From: JADCCX01 sp031431475
GTDB lineage: Bacteria; Pseudomonadota; Alphaproteobacteria; Rhizobiales; Beijerinckiaceae
Assembly: GCA_031431475.1 (NCBI GenBank)
Contig: JANPDL010000018.1
Coordinates: 331,090-395,089, forward strand
Length of the DNA: 64,000 nt
Direction of reading: 5' to 3'
A program made the translations under genes and the position numbers. Below are positions 19,032 through 27,918 of the stretch, one piece after another. Below the pieces are notes generated by a model. That model ran no database searches and was not told the DNA's origin. It saw only the letters and a program-made list of their open reading frames with translations. The first letter of the stretch is position 1, and each line of letters opens with the position of its first letter.

Positions 19032-19343
19032 ATGCTGACCATCGGCCTTGGCCATTACCTCACAGTCGCTGCCATCCTCTTCACGATGGGCGTGTTCGGC
19101 ATTTTCGTGAACCGCAAGAACATCATCGTCATCCTGATGTCGATCGAATTGATCTTGCTCGCCGTGAATATCAATCTCGTGGCGTTTTCGACGCATCTGG
19201 GCGACATCACGGGGCAGGTCTTCGCGCTGTTCATCCTCACGGTGGCAGCGGCTGAAGCGGCCATCGGCCTTGCCATCCTGGTCGTCTACTTCCGCAACCG
19301 CGGCACCATCGCGGTCGATGACATCAACATGATGAAGGGCTGA
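19032..19343 (+). CDS. nuoK: NADH-quinone oxidoreductase subunit K
   Basis: ND4L homologue, three membrane helices, 103 residues. The membrane-buried glutamates needed for proton translocation are visible in [17 protein letters not shown] and in the [11 protein letters not shown] stretch. It is followed by nuoL after five bases. Confidence 0.97.
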   Translation: MLTIGLGHYLTVAAILFTMGVFGIFVNRKNIIVILMSIELILLAVNINLVAFSTHLGDITGQVFALFILTVAAAEAAIGLAILVVYFRNRGTIAVDDINMMKG

Positions 19344-19348
19344 TCATC

Positions 19349-21409
19349 ATGTATCAGGCGATTGTCTTTCTTCCGCTGATCGGCTTCTTGCTCGCAGGCG
19401 TTGCCAGTATGCTGGCGTGGAGGCTCGGCACCAATGTGCAGGCCTGGGGCGCGGCGGATCATTCCGGCCATGATCATCATGGCCACGATGCGCATGGTCA
19501 CGACGACCATCACGCCATCGAGCCATCACCACATTCCAATGGCGTGAACCGCTTTGCCGAGGTGGTGACGACGGCGCTGCTGTTTGTCTCCTGCGCGCTC
19601 TCGTGGATCGCCTTCTTCGATGTCGCCATCGGCCATGGCAAGTCTTTCACCGTGCCGGTTGCGAATTGGATTTCCTCCGGCGCGTTGCAGGTGAACTGGG
19701 CGCTGAAGATCGATCCGCTGACGGCAATGATGCTCGTCGTGGTGAATACGGTTTCGTCGCTCGTGCATCTCTATTCCATCGGCTACATGCACGAGGATCC
19801 GCACCGTCCGCGCTTCTTTGCGTATCTTTCGCTCTTCACCTTCGCCATGCTGATGCTGGTGACATCGGACAATCTGGTCCAGATGTTCTTTGGCTGGGAA
19901 GGTGTGGGGCTCGCGAGCTATCTCCTCATCGGCTTCTGGTTCAAGAAGCAATCGGCCAAGGATGCCGCGATGAAGGCCTTCATCGTCAACCGCGTCGGCG
20001 ATTTCGGCTTTGCCCTTGGCATCTTCATGGTGTTCTGGCTCACGGGCACAGTGGGCCTTGATGCGATCTTCGCCGCAGCCCCCGGCCTCAAGGATACGAC
20101 CTACAAGTTTGTCGGCATCGAAGGCCACGCGCTCACCATCGCCTGCATGTTGCTGTTCATGGGCGCGATGGGCAAGTCTGCACAGTTCCTGCTGCACACC
20201 TGGCTGCCTGATGCGATGGAAGGCCCGACACCCGTCTCGGCGCTGATCCATGCTGCAACGATGGTGACCGCCGGTGTTTTCATGGTGGCACGACTGTCGC
20301 CGCTGTTCGAGATGGCACCTGCCGCGCTCACCCTCGTGATCATCGTGGGCGGCATGACCGCGTTCTTCGCGGCAACTGTCGGCCTTGTGCAGAACGACAT
20401 CAAGCGCGTCGTGGCATACTCCACCTGCTCGCAGCTTGGGTACATGTTCGTGGCGCTCGGCTCCGGCGGCTATGCACTTGGCGTCTATCACCTCTTCACC
20501 CACGCCTTCTTCAAGGCGCTGCTGTTCCTCGGTTGCGGTGCCGTTATCCACGCCATGCATCATGAGCAGGACGTGAGGAAAATGGGCGGGCTTGCGAAGA
20601 AGATTCCCTATACAGCCGCGCTCATGGCCGTTGGCACGCTGGCGCTGACGGGATTCCCGCTGACCGCAGGCTTCTTTTCCAAAGATGCGATCATCGAAGC
20701 CGCGTACATGACCAAGGTACCGGGTCATGATTTCGCATTCGTCTGCGTCATTCTCGCTGCGGGCATGACCTCGTTCTATTCGTGGCGTCTGTGGTTCATG
20801 ACGTTCTGGGGACCGACCCGCGCCGATCACGACACCTATGAGCACGCGCATGAAGCACCCAAGGTGATGATGATCCCGCTCTTCGCGCTGGCCGCCGGCG
20901 CGATCCTCGCCGGTCTGCCGCTGAAGGAATATTTCATCGGCCATCATCACGACGAATTCTGGAAAGGCGCACTGTTCTACGCCAAGGAAAACCACATCAT
21001 CCACGACATTCACAAGGTGCCTGGCTGGGTTGTGGCAGCTCCCATTGTTATGATGCTCTCGGGCTTCGCGCTGGCATACTATATGTACGTCCGCTCGCCG
21101 CAGACGCCGAAGCGACTGGCCGCTGAGTTCCCCGGCCTCTACCAGTTCCTCCTCAACAAGTGGTACTTCGACGAGCTCTATGATCTGATCTTTGTGCGCC
21201 CTGCCAAGTGGATCGGGCGCTTCCTGTGGAAGCAGGGTGACGGCAAGGTCATCGATGGCTTTGGTCCCGACGGCGTGTCCAGCGCCGTGATCAACGTGAC
21301 GGGCCGCGTCGTGAAACTGCAGACCGGCTACATCTACAACTACGCATTCGCCATGCTGATCGGTGTGGCCGGACTTGTCTCCTGGTATCTCTTCGGAGGG
21401 TTCCGCTGA
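19349..21409 (+). CDS. nuoL: NADH-quinone oxidoreductase subunit L with a histidine-rich loop
   Basis: The distal antiporter-like proton-pumping subunit with the long lateral helix. Identifying stretches are [20 protein letters not shown] and the [20 protein letters not shown] motif with its buried lysine neighbourhood. Its 686 residues exceed the roughly 613 of E. coli NuoL. Part of the excess is an insertion after the first helix with ten histidines between residues 38 and 62, mixed with Asp and Gly. That composition could bind divalent metal ions. Its stop overlaps the nuoM start by one base. Confidence 0.96.
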   Translation: MYQAIVFLPLIGFLLAGVASMLAWRLGTNVQAWGAADHSGHDHHGHDAHGHDDHHAIEPSPHSNGVNRFAEVVTTALLFVSCALSWIAFFDVAIGHGKSFTVPVANWISSGALQVNWALKIDPLTAMMLVVVNTVSSLVHLYSIGYMHEDPHRPRFFAYLSLFTFAMLMLVTSDNLVQMFFGWEGVGLASYLLIGFWFKKQSAKDAAMKAFIVNRVGDFGFALGIFMVFWLTGTVGLDAIFAAAPGLKDTTYKFVGIEGHALTIACMLLFMGAMGKSAQFLLHTWLPDAMEGPTPVSALIHAATMVTAGVFMVARLSPLFEMAPAALTLVIIVGGMTAFFAATVGLVQNDIKRVVAYSTCSQLGYMFVALGSGGYALGVYHLFTHAFFKALLFLGCGAVIHAMHHEQDVRKMGGLAKKIPYTAALMAVGTLALTGFPLTAGFFSKDAIIEAAYMTKVPGHDFAFVCVILAAGMTSFYSWRLWFMTFWGPTRADHDTYEHAHEAPKVMMIPLFALAAGAILAGLPLKEYFIGHHHDEFWKGALFYAKENHIIHDIHKVPGWVVAAPIVMMLSGFALAYYMYVRSPQTPKRLAAEFPGLYQFLLNKWYFDELYDLIFVRPAKWIGRFLWKQGDGKVIDGFGPDGVSSAVINVTGRVVKLQTGYIYNYAFAMLIGVAGLVSWYLFGGFR

Positions 21410-22920
21410 TGCTGGGTCTTGGCATTCTTTCCGGACTGATAATCCTGCCGCTGGTCGGTGCGCTCTTCATCGCCTTCGGCCTGAAAGAAGATGATGCGGG
21501 CACCCGCAATGCACGCTGGGTGGCGCTGTGGACGACGCTCGCGGTGTTCGTCCTGTCGCTGTTCGCCTGGGCTCAGTTCGACATCGCCAAGGCCGGGTTC
21601 CAGCTGGTCGAGCGCAAGGAGTGGCTGGGGCAGGCCGTGGTCTATCAGTTGGGCGTCGATGGCATTTCCATGCCGTTCGTTTTGCTGACCACATTCCTTG
21701 TGCCGTTCTGCATCGTGGCATCGTGGGAATCGATCACGAAGCGTGTGCGCGAATACATGATCGCTTTTCTGGTGCTGGAAACCATGATGCTCGGCGTTTT
21801 TGTGGCGCTCGACACCGTGCTGTTCTACGTCTTCTTCGAGGCTGGTCTGATCCCGATGTTCCTGATCATCGGCATCTGGGGCGGCGCACGTCGCATCTAT
21901 GCCAGCTTCAAACTGTTCCTCTACACGCTGCTCGGCTCTGTGCTGATGCTGCTCGCGATCATGGCGATGTACTGGGACGCTGGCACGACTGACATCGTGA
22001 AGCTTCTGGCCCACAAGTTTGATCCGAAAATGCAGACGTGGCTGTGGCTGGCGTTCTTCGCATCCTTCGCCGTGAAGATGCCAATGTGGCCGGTGCACAC
22101 ATGGCTTCCAGACGCGCACGTCGAAGCGCCTACGGCGGGTTCTGTCATCCTTGCGGGTATCCTGCTGAAAATGGGCGGCTACGGCTTCATCCGTTTCTCC
22201 CTCCCAATGTTCCCCGAGGCGTCGCATCTTTTCGCGCCGCTTGTGTTTGCGCTCTCCGTGATCGCCATTGTCTACACCTCGCTCGTTGCGCTGATGCAGG
22301 ACGATATCAAAAAGCTGATTGCCTACTCATCCGTGGCCCACATGGGCTTCGTCACTATGGGCATCTTCTCCGGCAACACGCAGGGCGTGCAGGGCGCGGT
22401 GTTCCAGATGGTGAGCCACGGGCTTGTTTCCGGCGCACTCTTCCTCTGTGTCGGCATTGTCTATGATCGCATGCAAACGCGCGAGATCACGGCCTATGGC
22501 GGGCTCGTCAACCGGATGCCATGGTATGCACTGGTGTTCATGGTCTTCACCATGGCGAATGTCGGCTTGCCCGGCACTTCCGGTTTCGTTGGCGAATTTC
22601 TGACGCTGCTTGGTGCGTTCAAGGCCAACACCTGGGTTGCGGCTATTGCAACAACCGGCGTTATCTTGTCGGCGTGCTATGCGCTATGGCTCTTTGCCCG
22701 CGTGATCTTCGGTGAGGTGACCAAGCCGGTGTTCGAGACGATCCCTGATCTGGACCGCCGCGAGATGGCGATGCTGGCACCGCTGGTGATCCTGGTGATC
22801 TATTACGGTATCCAGCCCGGCCCGATCCTTGATGCATGCGCGGCCTCTGTCGACCAGATCCTGAAGACCTATCAGGCTGCGGCGTCTGCCGTAGCAAAGA
22901 CGGCGGCGCTTGCGCCGTGA
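21409..22920 (+). CDS. nuoM: NADH-quinone oxidoreductase subunit M
   Basis: ND4 homologue, an antiporter-like proton channel subunit of 503 residues with about 14 helices. Recognised by [20 protein letters not shown] (with the buried glutamate), [20 protein letters not shown] and [18 protein letters not shown]. It is followed 10 bases later by nuoN. Confidence 0.97.
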   Translation: MLGLGILSGLIILPLVGALFIAFGLKEDDAGTRNARWVALWTTLAVFVLSLFAWAQFDIAKAGFQLVERKEWLGQAVVYQLGVDGISMPFVLLTTFLVPFCIVASWESITKRVREYMIAFLVLETMMLGVFVALDTVLFYVFFEAGLIPMFLIIGIWGGARRIYASFKLFLYTLLGSVLMLLAIMAMYWDAGTTDIVKLLAHKFDPKMQTWLWLAFFASFAVKMPMWPVHTWLPDAHVEAPTAGSVILAGILLKMGGYGFIRFSLPMFPEASHLFAPLVFALSVIAIVYTSLVALMQDDIKKLIAYSSVAHMGFVTMGIFSGNTQGVQGAVFQMVSHGLVSGALFLCVGIVYDRMQTREITAYGGLVNRMPWYALVFMVFTMANVGLPGTSGFVGEFLTLLGAFKANTWVAAIATTGVILSACYALWLFARVIFGEVTKPVFETIPDLDRREMAMLAPLVILVIYYGIQPGPILDACAASVDQILKTYQAAASAVAKTAALAP

Positions 22921-22930
22921 GAGTGACATT

Positions 22931-24379
22931 ATGAACATCACCACACAGGTCTTTCAGATTCCCTGGCTGTCTCCGGCGATTCCGGAGATTCTGCTGGCTT
23001 GCGGCGCATTGGTGATGATCCTCATAGGCGCGATCCGCGGGCAAGCCATGCAGCGCGTGATCGAGATGATCGCCATCGGCATCATGATCATCGCGCTCCT
23101 GATCGTGGTCGGCTACGGCCCAGGCAAGATGGTGACGTTCGAGAACGCCTTCGTGAATGATGCCTTCGCGCGATTCATGAAGGTGCTGACACTTGTGGGT
23201 TCGATCATGGCGATCCTGCTGTCTATGGATTTCATGAAGAGCAAGGGCATCGAGAAATTCGAATATCCCATCCTCATTACCCTTGCGACGCTGGGCATGA
23301 TGATGATGATCTCGGCCAACGATCTTATGGCGCTCTACATCGGCCTCGAATTGCAATCGCTGGCGCTTTACGTCGTGGCCTCGATCCACCGCGATGATGC
23401 GAAATCCTCGGAAGCTGGCCTGAAGTATTTCGTGCTCGGCGCGCTCTCGTCGGGAATGCTGCTTTACGGTGCCTCTCTTATCTATGGCTTCACGGGCAAT
23501 GTGAATTTCGACACCATCGCCAAGGTGCTGCAGGGCAAGGCCGCGACCGGCGCTGTCTTCGGTCTTGTCTTCCTGACGGCTGGTCTGGCGTTCAAGGTTT
23601 CCGCCGTGCCGTTCCACATGTGGACGCCTGATGTCTATGAGGGCTCGCCGACCCCGGTCACGGCCTTCTTCGCGGGTGCTCCCAAGATGGCGGCCATGGC
23701 GCTGTTCGTGCGCGTGATGATCGAGGCCTTTCCCGGCATTACACAGCAATGGCAGCAGATCGTGGCGTTCCTCGCCATTGCATCCATGGTGCTGGGTGCA
23801 TTCGCCGCCATCGGCCAGCAAAACCTCAAGCGCCTGATGGCCTATTCCTCCATCAGCAACATGGGTTACGCGCTGGTGGCGCTTTCAGCAGGCAATCAGG
23901 CCGGTGTACAGGGCGTTGCGGTGTTCATGGCGACCTATCTGATGATGACAGCGGGTGTCTTCGCCTGCATCCTGTCGCTGAGGACAAAGGATGGACATGC
24001 GGAGACGATCAATGATCTCGCGGGCCTGTCGCAGACGCGCAAGGGCACGGCTTTCGTACTGGCCATGCTGATGTTCTCGCTCATCGGCATTCCGCCGCTC
24101 GCCGGTTTCTTCGGCAAATGGGAGGCTTTCGCTGCCGCGATCAATGCCAAGCTTTACATCCTCGCCGCGATCGGCATGGTCTCGAGCGTGGTGTCGGCGT
24201 TCTATTATCTGCGCATCGTCAAGGTGATGTATCTGGACGAAGCCTCGGTGACCTATCGCCAGGGTGCGCCCGAGGTGAATGCGGTGATGGGCGTGACATT
24301 TGGTTTCGTGTTCCTGTTCTTTCTGGTCTGGGGCCCGGTTGTGAACGCGGCGCGGGTTGCGGCAAAGAGCTTGTTTTAA
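22931..24379 (+). CDS. nuoN: NADH-quinone oxidoreductase subunit N
   Basis: ND2 homologue, the third antiporter-like subunit, 482 residues. Family text includes LYIGLELQSLALYVVASI, PFHMWTPDVYEGSPTPVTAF and AYSSISNMGYALVALSAG. The open frame starts at 22910 inside nuoM, but the ATG at 22931 matches the family. It is the last nuo gene; birA starts close to or inside its end, so transcription continues. Confidence 0.96.
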   Translation: MNITTQVFQIPWLSPAIPEILLACGALVMILIGAIRGQAMQRVIEMIAIGIMIIALLIVVGYGPGKMVTFENAFVNDAFARFMKVLTLVGSIMAILLSMDFMKSKGIEKFEYPILITLATLGMMMMISANDLMALYIGLELQSLALYVVASIHRDDAKSSEAGLKYFVLGALSSGMLLYGASLIYGFTGNVNFDTIAKVLQGKAATGAVFGLVFLTAGLAFKVSAVPFHMWTPDVYEGSPTPVTAFFAGAPKMAAMALFVRVMIEAFPGITQQWQQIVAFLAIASMVLGAFAAIGQQNLKRLMAYSSISNMGYALVALSAGNQAGVQGVAVFMATYLMMTAGVFACILSLRTKDGHAETINDLAGLSQTRKGTAFVLAMLMFSLIGIPPLAGFFGKWEAFAAAINAKLYILAAIGMVSSVVSAFYYLRIVKVMYLDEASVTYRQGAPEVNAVMGVTFGFVFLFFLVWGPVVNAARVAAKSLF

Positions 24380-25148
24380 GGTCGCAACTTCATTGCGAGT
24401 GCAGCTTCCCGCTCACCTCTCCGGCCTTGGCGACACCCTTATCACCTTCGACAGCATCGATTCCACCATGGACGAAGCCCGCAGGCGCTTCGATTCGTCG
24501 ATGCCGACCCGCCTTTGGATTGTCGCAGGCGAGCAGGGCGCAGGTCGTGGCCGTCAGGGCCGTCCGTGGCAAAGCCCACCGGGCAACTTGCATATGACCC
24601 TGCTGTTGCCGATACAGACCCCAATGCGTGATCAGCCGAAGCTTGGCTTTGTTTCAGGCGTGGCACTGGCGCGGGCAGTGGAATCGCTGCTTCCGAATGA
24701 GGCCAACCTCCGGTTGAAATGGCCCAACGATCTGCTGCTCGACGGTGCGAAGGTCAGCGGCCTGCTGCTGGAGGGGATGGGGCAAGGCACTGCCATTGCC
24801 ATCGGTATCGGCGTCAATATCGTGGCGCATCCACCGGATACGCCATATGCAGCGGCGCATCTGCGGATGGCCACGCCTGATATCACCCGCGAAAGTCTCT
24901 TCGCCAAACTCGCCATAGTATTGGTCGAGGAACTCGATCTCTTCGCCAATGGTACTGGCTTTGCGCTGACCCGCCAGCGCTGGCTGGCCCGTGCGGCGCA
25001 TCTCGGACAATCCATCCGCGTACGTCAGGGTGAAACGTCGCTCGAAGGCATCTTCTGTGATATCGACGCGGAAGGTCGCCTTCTGCTCGAAACCAGCGGC
25101 GGATTGGCACGTGTTGATGCCGGAGATGTGTTTCCGCTCGACAAGTGA
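24357..25148 (+). CDS. birA: Biotin--[acetyl-CoA-carboxylase] ligase
   Basis: Activates biotin to biotinyl-AMP and attaches it to biotin-dependent carboxylases. The adenylate loop GEQGAGRGRQGRPWQSPPGN and KWPNDLLLDGAKVSGLL are clear, after FDSIDSTMDEARR. There is no N-terminal helix-turn-helix, so it is the enzyme-only class without repressor function. No ATG is well placed. The TTG at 24357 (overlapping nuoN by 23 bases) and the GTG at 24399 are both possible, and the second gives a more usual length of about 249 residues. It is common next to nuo in Hyphomicrobiales. Confidence 0.93.
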   Translation: MRQRACFKVATSLRVQLPAHLSGLGDTLITFDSIDSTMDEARRRFDSSMPTRLWIVAGEQGAGRGRQGRPWQSPPGNLHMTLLLPIQTPMRDQPKLGFVSGVALARAVESLLPNEANLRLKWPNDLLLDGAKVSGLLLEGMGQGTAIAIGIGVNIVAHPPDTPYAAAHLRMATPDITRESLFAKLAIVLVEELDLFANGTGFALTRQRWLARAAHLGQSIRVRQGETSLEGIFCDIDAEGRLLLETSGGLARVDAGDVFPLDK

Positions 25149-25222
25149 GGCACTCCGGCCCAATACCCTTTTAACGTCGAAACCCGCCAGATATTGGCCT
25201 TAAAGAAGCTTTTCCCGCCCGC

Positions 25223-26899
25223 ATGACACAATCTTCTGCTGCTCCCGCTGATCTGTTTTTCGTGCCGCTTGGCGGTCTTGGTGAAATCGGCATGAATGCC
25301 GCGCTCTACGGCCTCGGCCGGGGCAAGAACGGCCAGTGGCTGATGGTGGACGTTGGCGTCTCCTTCGGTGGACCCGACACACCCGGCGTCGATCTCATCC
25401 TGCCCGACATCAGCTTCATTGAGCGCGAGCGCAAGAACCTCGCGGGCATCATCATCACCCATGCACACGAGGACCATTTCGGTGCTCTGGCGACGTTGTG
25501 GCCCCGACTTGGCGCGCCGGTTTACATGACAGAATTCGCGGCCAGTTTGCTGGAAGTCCGCCGTCTGAACGAGCCCGGCGCGCCGAAGATACCGGTCAAG
25601 ATCGTCAAGCAGGGTGACCGCGTGAAGATCGGCGGCTTCGATGTGGAGTTCATCTCGGTCGCGCATTCCGTGCCTGAATCCTGCGCGCTCGCGATCCGCA
25701 CCGCCGCTGGAACAGTGATCCACACTGGAGACTGGAAGATTGATCCCACGCCGGTTGTCGGCCTGCCGACGAACGAGAAGCGTCTGCGCGAAATCGGCGA
25801 CGAAGGGGTGCTGGCAATGGTCGCGGATTCGACCAACATCTTCCGCGATGGCATTTCGCCGTCCGAAGCCGAAGTCTCCAAAGCTCTGACTGAACTGATC
25901 GCCAATTCGCCGGCGCGTGTGGCTGTCACCACCTTTGCCTCCAACGTGGCCCGGATGCGCTCGGTCGCGCAAGCGGCGCTTGCTTGCGGACGCGAGGTAA
26001 TCTGCGTAGGCCGCGCCATGGACCGCGTCGTCGGTGTCGCCACCGAGATGGGCATGCTCAAGGGCCTGCCGCCGTTTCGCTCGGCCGATTCTTATGGCTA
26101 TCTGCCGCCGGACAAAGTGGTGGCGCTGCTGACGGGAAGTCAGGGTGAAGCCCGCGCGGCGCTGGCCCGTATCGCTCGCAACGAGCATCCTGAAGTGACC
26201 CTTTCCCAGGGCGATCGCGTAATCTTTTCCTCGCGCACCATTCCGGGCAACGAGAAAGAGGTCGGTGCGATCATCAACGGGCTCTACCGGCAGGGTATCG
26301 AGGTGATCACGGATCGCACCCATCTTGTGCACGTCTCGGGGCATCCCCGGCGCGACGAGGTGAAGCAGCTCTACAGCTGGGTCCGCCCGAAGGTGGCCAT
26401 TCCCGCACACGGCGAGACTTCGCATCTCTCGGAACATGCGATCTTTGCCAAAGCGCAGGGCGTACCCAATGTCATTCGCGCTTTCAATGGTGAGGTCGTG
26501 CAATTGTCCGGTCAGCCCAGCGTGGTCGATCAGATTCAGTCCGGTCGCATCTACAAGGATGGCGATCTGCTGGTGCAGGCGACGGATCGCACCGTGCCAG
26601 ATCGGAAGAAACTGTCCTTCGCGGGCATCGTTTCAGTCGCTGTTGCAGTTGATGAGCGCGGCACATTGATGAGCGATGCAGAAATTCGCACAGCCGGTCT
26701 GCCGGTGAAGACCAGCGATGGTCAGGATTTCGATGCCTTCGTGCTGGACCTGACAGAAGATCTGCTGGAAAATCTGCCAAAGAAGAAGCTTCAGGATCCT
26801 GCCGCGCTGCGCCAGATTCTCGAGCGCGGCATTCGCAACGGTATTTCAGCGGAATGGGACAAGAAGCCGATGGTTCATGCCCTCGTGACGCTGGTGTAG
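25223..26899 (+). CDS. rnj: Ribonuclease J
   Basis: A metallo-beta-lactamase/beta-CASP nuclease with 5'-exonuclease and endonuclease activity in RNA maturation and decay. The zinc site THAHEDHFGAL is near residue 75-85, and HTGDWKIDPTP, STNIFRDGISPSE and the beta-CASP HVSGHPRRDEVKQL motif follow. The 558 residues match the family. It belongs to the nuoN-birA-rnj-mce series seen in related genomes. Confidence 0.95.
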   Translation: MTQSSAAPADLFFVPLGGLGEIGMNAALYGLGRGKNGQWLMVDVGVSFGGPDTPGVDLILPDISFIERERKNLAGIIITHAHEDHFGALATLWPRLGAPVYMTEFAASLLEVRRLNEPGAPKIPVKIVKQGDRVKIGGFDVEFISVAHSVPESCALAIRTAAGTVIHTGDWKIDPTPVVGLPTNEKRLREIGDEGVLAMVADSTNIFRDGISPSEAEVSKALTELIANSPARVAVTTFASNVARMRSVAQAALACGREVICVGRAMDRVVGVATEMGMLKGLPPFRSADSYGYLPPDKVVALLTGSQGEARAALARIARNEHPEVTLSQGDRVIFSSRTIPGNEKEVGAIINGLYRQGIEVITDRTHLVHVSGHPRRDEVKQLYSWVRPKVAIPAHGETSHLSEHAIFAKAQGVPNVIRAFNGEVVQLSGQPSVVDQIQSGRIYKDGDLLVQATDRTVPDRKKLSFAGIVSVAVAVDERGTLMSDAEIRTAGLPVKTSDGQDFDAFVLDLTEDLLENLPKKKLQDPAALRQILERGIRNGISAEWDKKPMVHALVTLV

Positions 26900-26903
26900 A
26901 TCG

Positions 26904-27308
26904 ATGCTCGGACGTCTGAACCATGTCGCCATCGCAGTGAAGGACCTGGCAAAGGCCTGTACGGTCTATCGCGACATGCTCGGCGCACGCGTATCGCAGG
27001 CTCAGGCGTTGCCCGAACACGGAGTCACCGTTGTTTTCGTGGAACTGCCCAACACCAAGATCGAACTGCTTGAGCCACTGGGTGCTGACAGCCCGATCGC
27101 GAAGTTTCTGGACAAGAACGCCGACGGCGGCATCCATCATATCTGTTATGAGGTAGAGGATATCATCGCGGCGCGCAACCGGCTGATAGGGGAGGGCGCG
27201 CGGGTGCTGGGAAGCGGCGAACCGCGGATCGGAGCCCATGGCAAACCGGTGCTATTCCTGCATCCCAAGGATTTCTGCGGCACTTTGGTGGAACTGGAGC
27301 AATCCTGA
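26904..27308 (+). CDS. mce: Methylmalonyl-CoA epimerase
   Basis: Interconverts the 2R and 2S forms of methylmalonyl-CoA in propionyl-CoA breakdown. The short vicinal-oxygen-chelate fold shows its metal ligands in LNHVAIAVKD (His7), GGIHHICYEV and the closing GTLVELEQS glutamate. The 134 residues are typical. It begins four bases after rnj and its stop overlaps the next start. Confidence 0.93.
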   Translation: MLGRLNHVAIAVKDLAKACTVYRDMLGARVSQAQALPEHGVTVVFVELPNTKIELLEPLGADSPIAKFLDKNADGGIHHICYEVEDIIAARNRLIGEGARVLGSGEPRIGAHGKPVLFLHPKDFCGTLVELEQS

Positions 27309-27571
27309 TGAGTATCGGCTCATTCATCGCGCTCTATTTCATCATCTGGTGGCTAACCCTGTTCGCGGTGCTGCCGTTTGGCGTGCGCTCGCAGCAGGAA
27401 GCGGGTGAAACCGTGACAGGATCAGACCCTGGTGCGCCTGCGATGATGCGTCTCGGGCGCATTGCCCTGATCAATTCATGCGTGGCGCTCTTTGTTCTCG
27501 CCCTTGTCTGGGTCGTTTATATCGAGAACGTGTTCAACATCGGCATTATCAACGACATGACGCGGCGTTGA
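27308..27571 (+). CDS. DUF1467 family small membrane protein
   Basis: The 87-residue protein has two hydrophobic segments (about residues 6-26 and 52-73) and the hallmark WWLTLFAVLPFGVRSQ near the start. The family is of unknown function and usually lies next to methylmalonyl-CoA epimerase in alphaproteobacteria. In several relatives proS follows; here it does not. This is the last gene of the nuo-led unit. Confidence 0.88.
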   Translation: MSIGSFIALYFIIWWLTLFAVLPFGVRSQQEAGETVTGSDPGAPAMMRLGRIALINSCVALFVLALVWVVYIENVFNIGIINDMTRR

Positions 27572-27583
27572 GACACAAGAAAA

Positions 27584-27603
27584 AGCGGAGCCGAGGCTCC
27601 GCT
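27584..27603 (-). terminator. Rho-independent terminator of the small reverse-strand gene
   Basis: AGCGGAGC and GCTCCGCT form an 8-bp stem with a four-base loop. On the reverse strand the stem is followed by TTTTTCTT, and it starts six bases after the stop of the gene at 27610. On the forward strand it is followed by no T run, so it mainly serves the reverse strand, though the stem may also slow the nuo-led transcript. Confidence 0.8.
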
Positions 27604-27609
27604 GTTCAG

Positions 27610-27813
27610 TCAGTCCATCTTGTCCTGCCGCATTCCATGCTGCTCTCGGCAAACCTTGTTGGTCACCTTGTCAGAACAGTAGAAACGCGGCCTTCCTCCC
27701 GAGACCTGGACCGCTTCTCGCTGCTCTAAGGCACGTGAAGCATGCAAACCATTCCTCGTTTCATGAAACAATTCAAGTGTGGCGCAATAGAATTCGTTGC
27801 TGCGCCGCAGCAT
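27610..27813 (-). CDS. Small protein of unknown function
   Basis: From the ATG at 27813 the product is 67 residues, soluble, with Arg/Glu-rich text and GGRPRFYCSDKVTNKVCRE near the end; three cysteines in total. The open frame continues upstream to a TTG at 27885. No strong ribosome site is visible, so the start is uncertain. The case for a real gene is the strong terminator just after its stop on the same strand, and the natural amino acid composition. No family recognised. Confidence 0.5.
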   Translation of the reverse strand: MLRRSNEFYCATLELFHETRNGLHASRALEQREAVQVSGGRPRFYCSDKVTNKVCREQHGMRQDKMD

Positions 27814-27918
27814 GCGACATGAGACCGATCTTAGCCAGTCTTTACACAGCCGATTGCAATTGACCCCGCTCGCCCGGCATCGCAAGAATTATGCGCAATA
27901 AACGACAGGGGGACGGCC

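Noticed and set aside
19526..21013. Reverse open frame of 495 codons opposite nuoL
   Set aside because: A His/Arg-rich shadow frame of a high-GC membrane gene; NuoL is unmistakable on the other strand.
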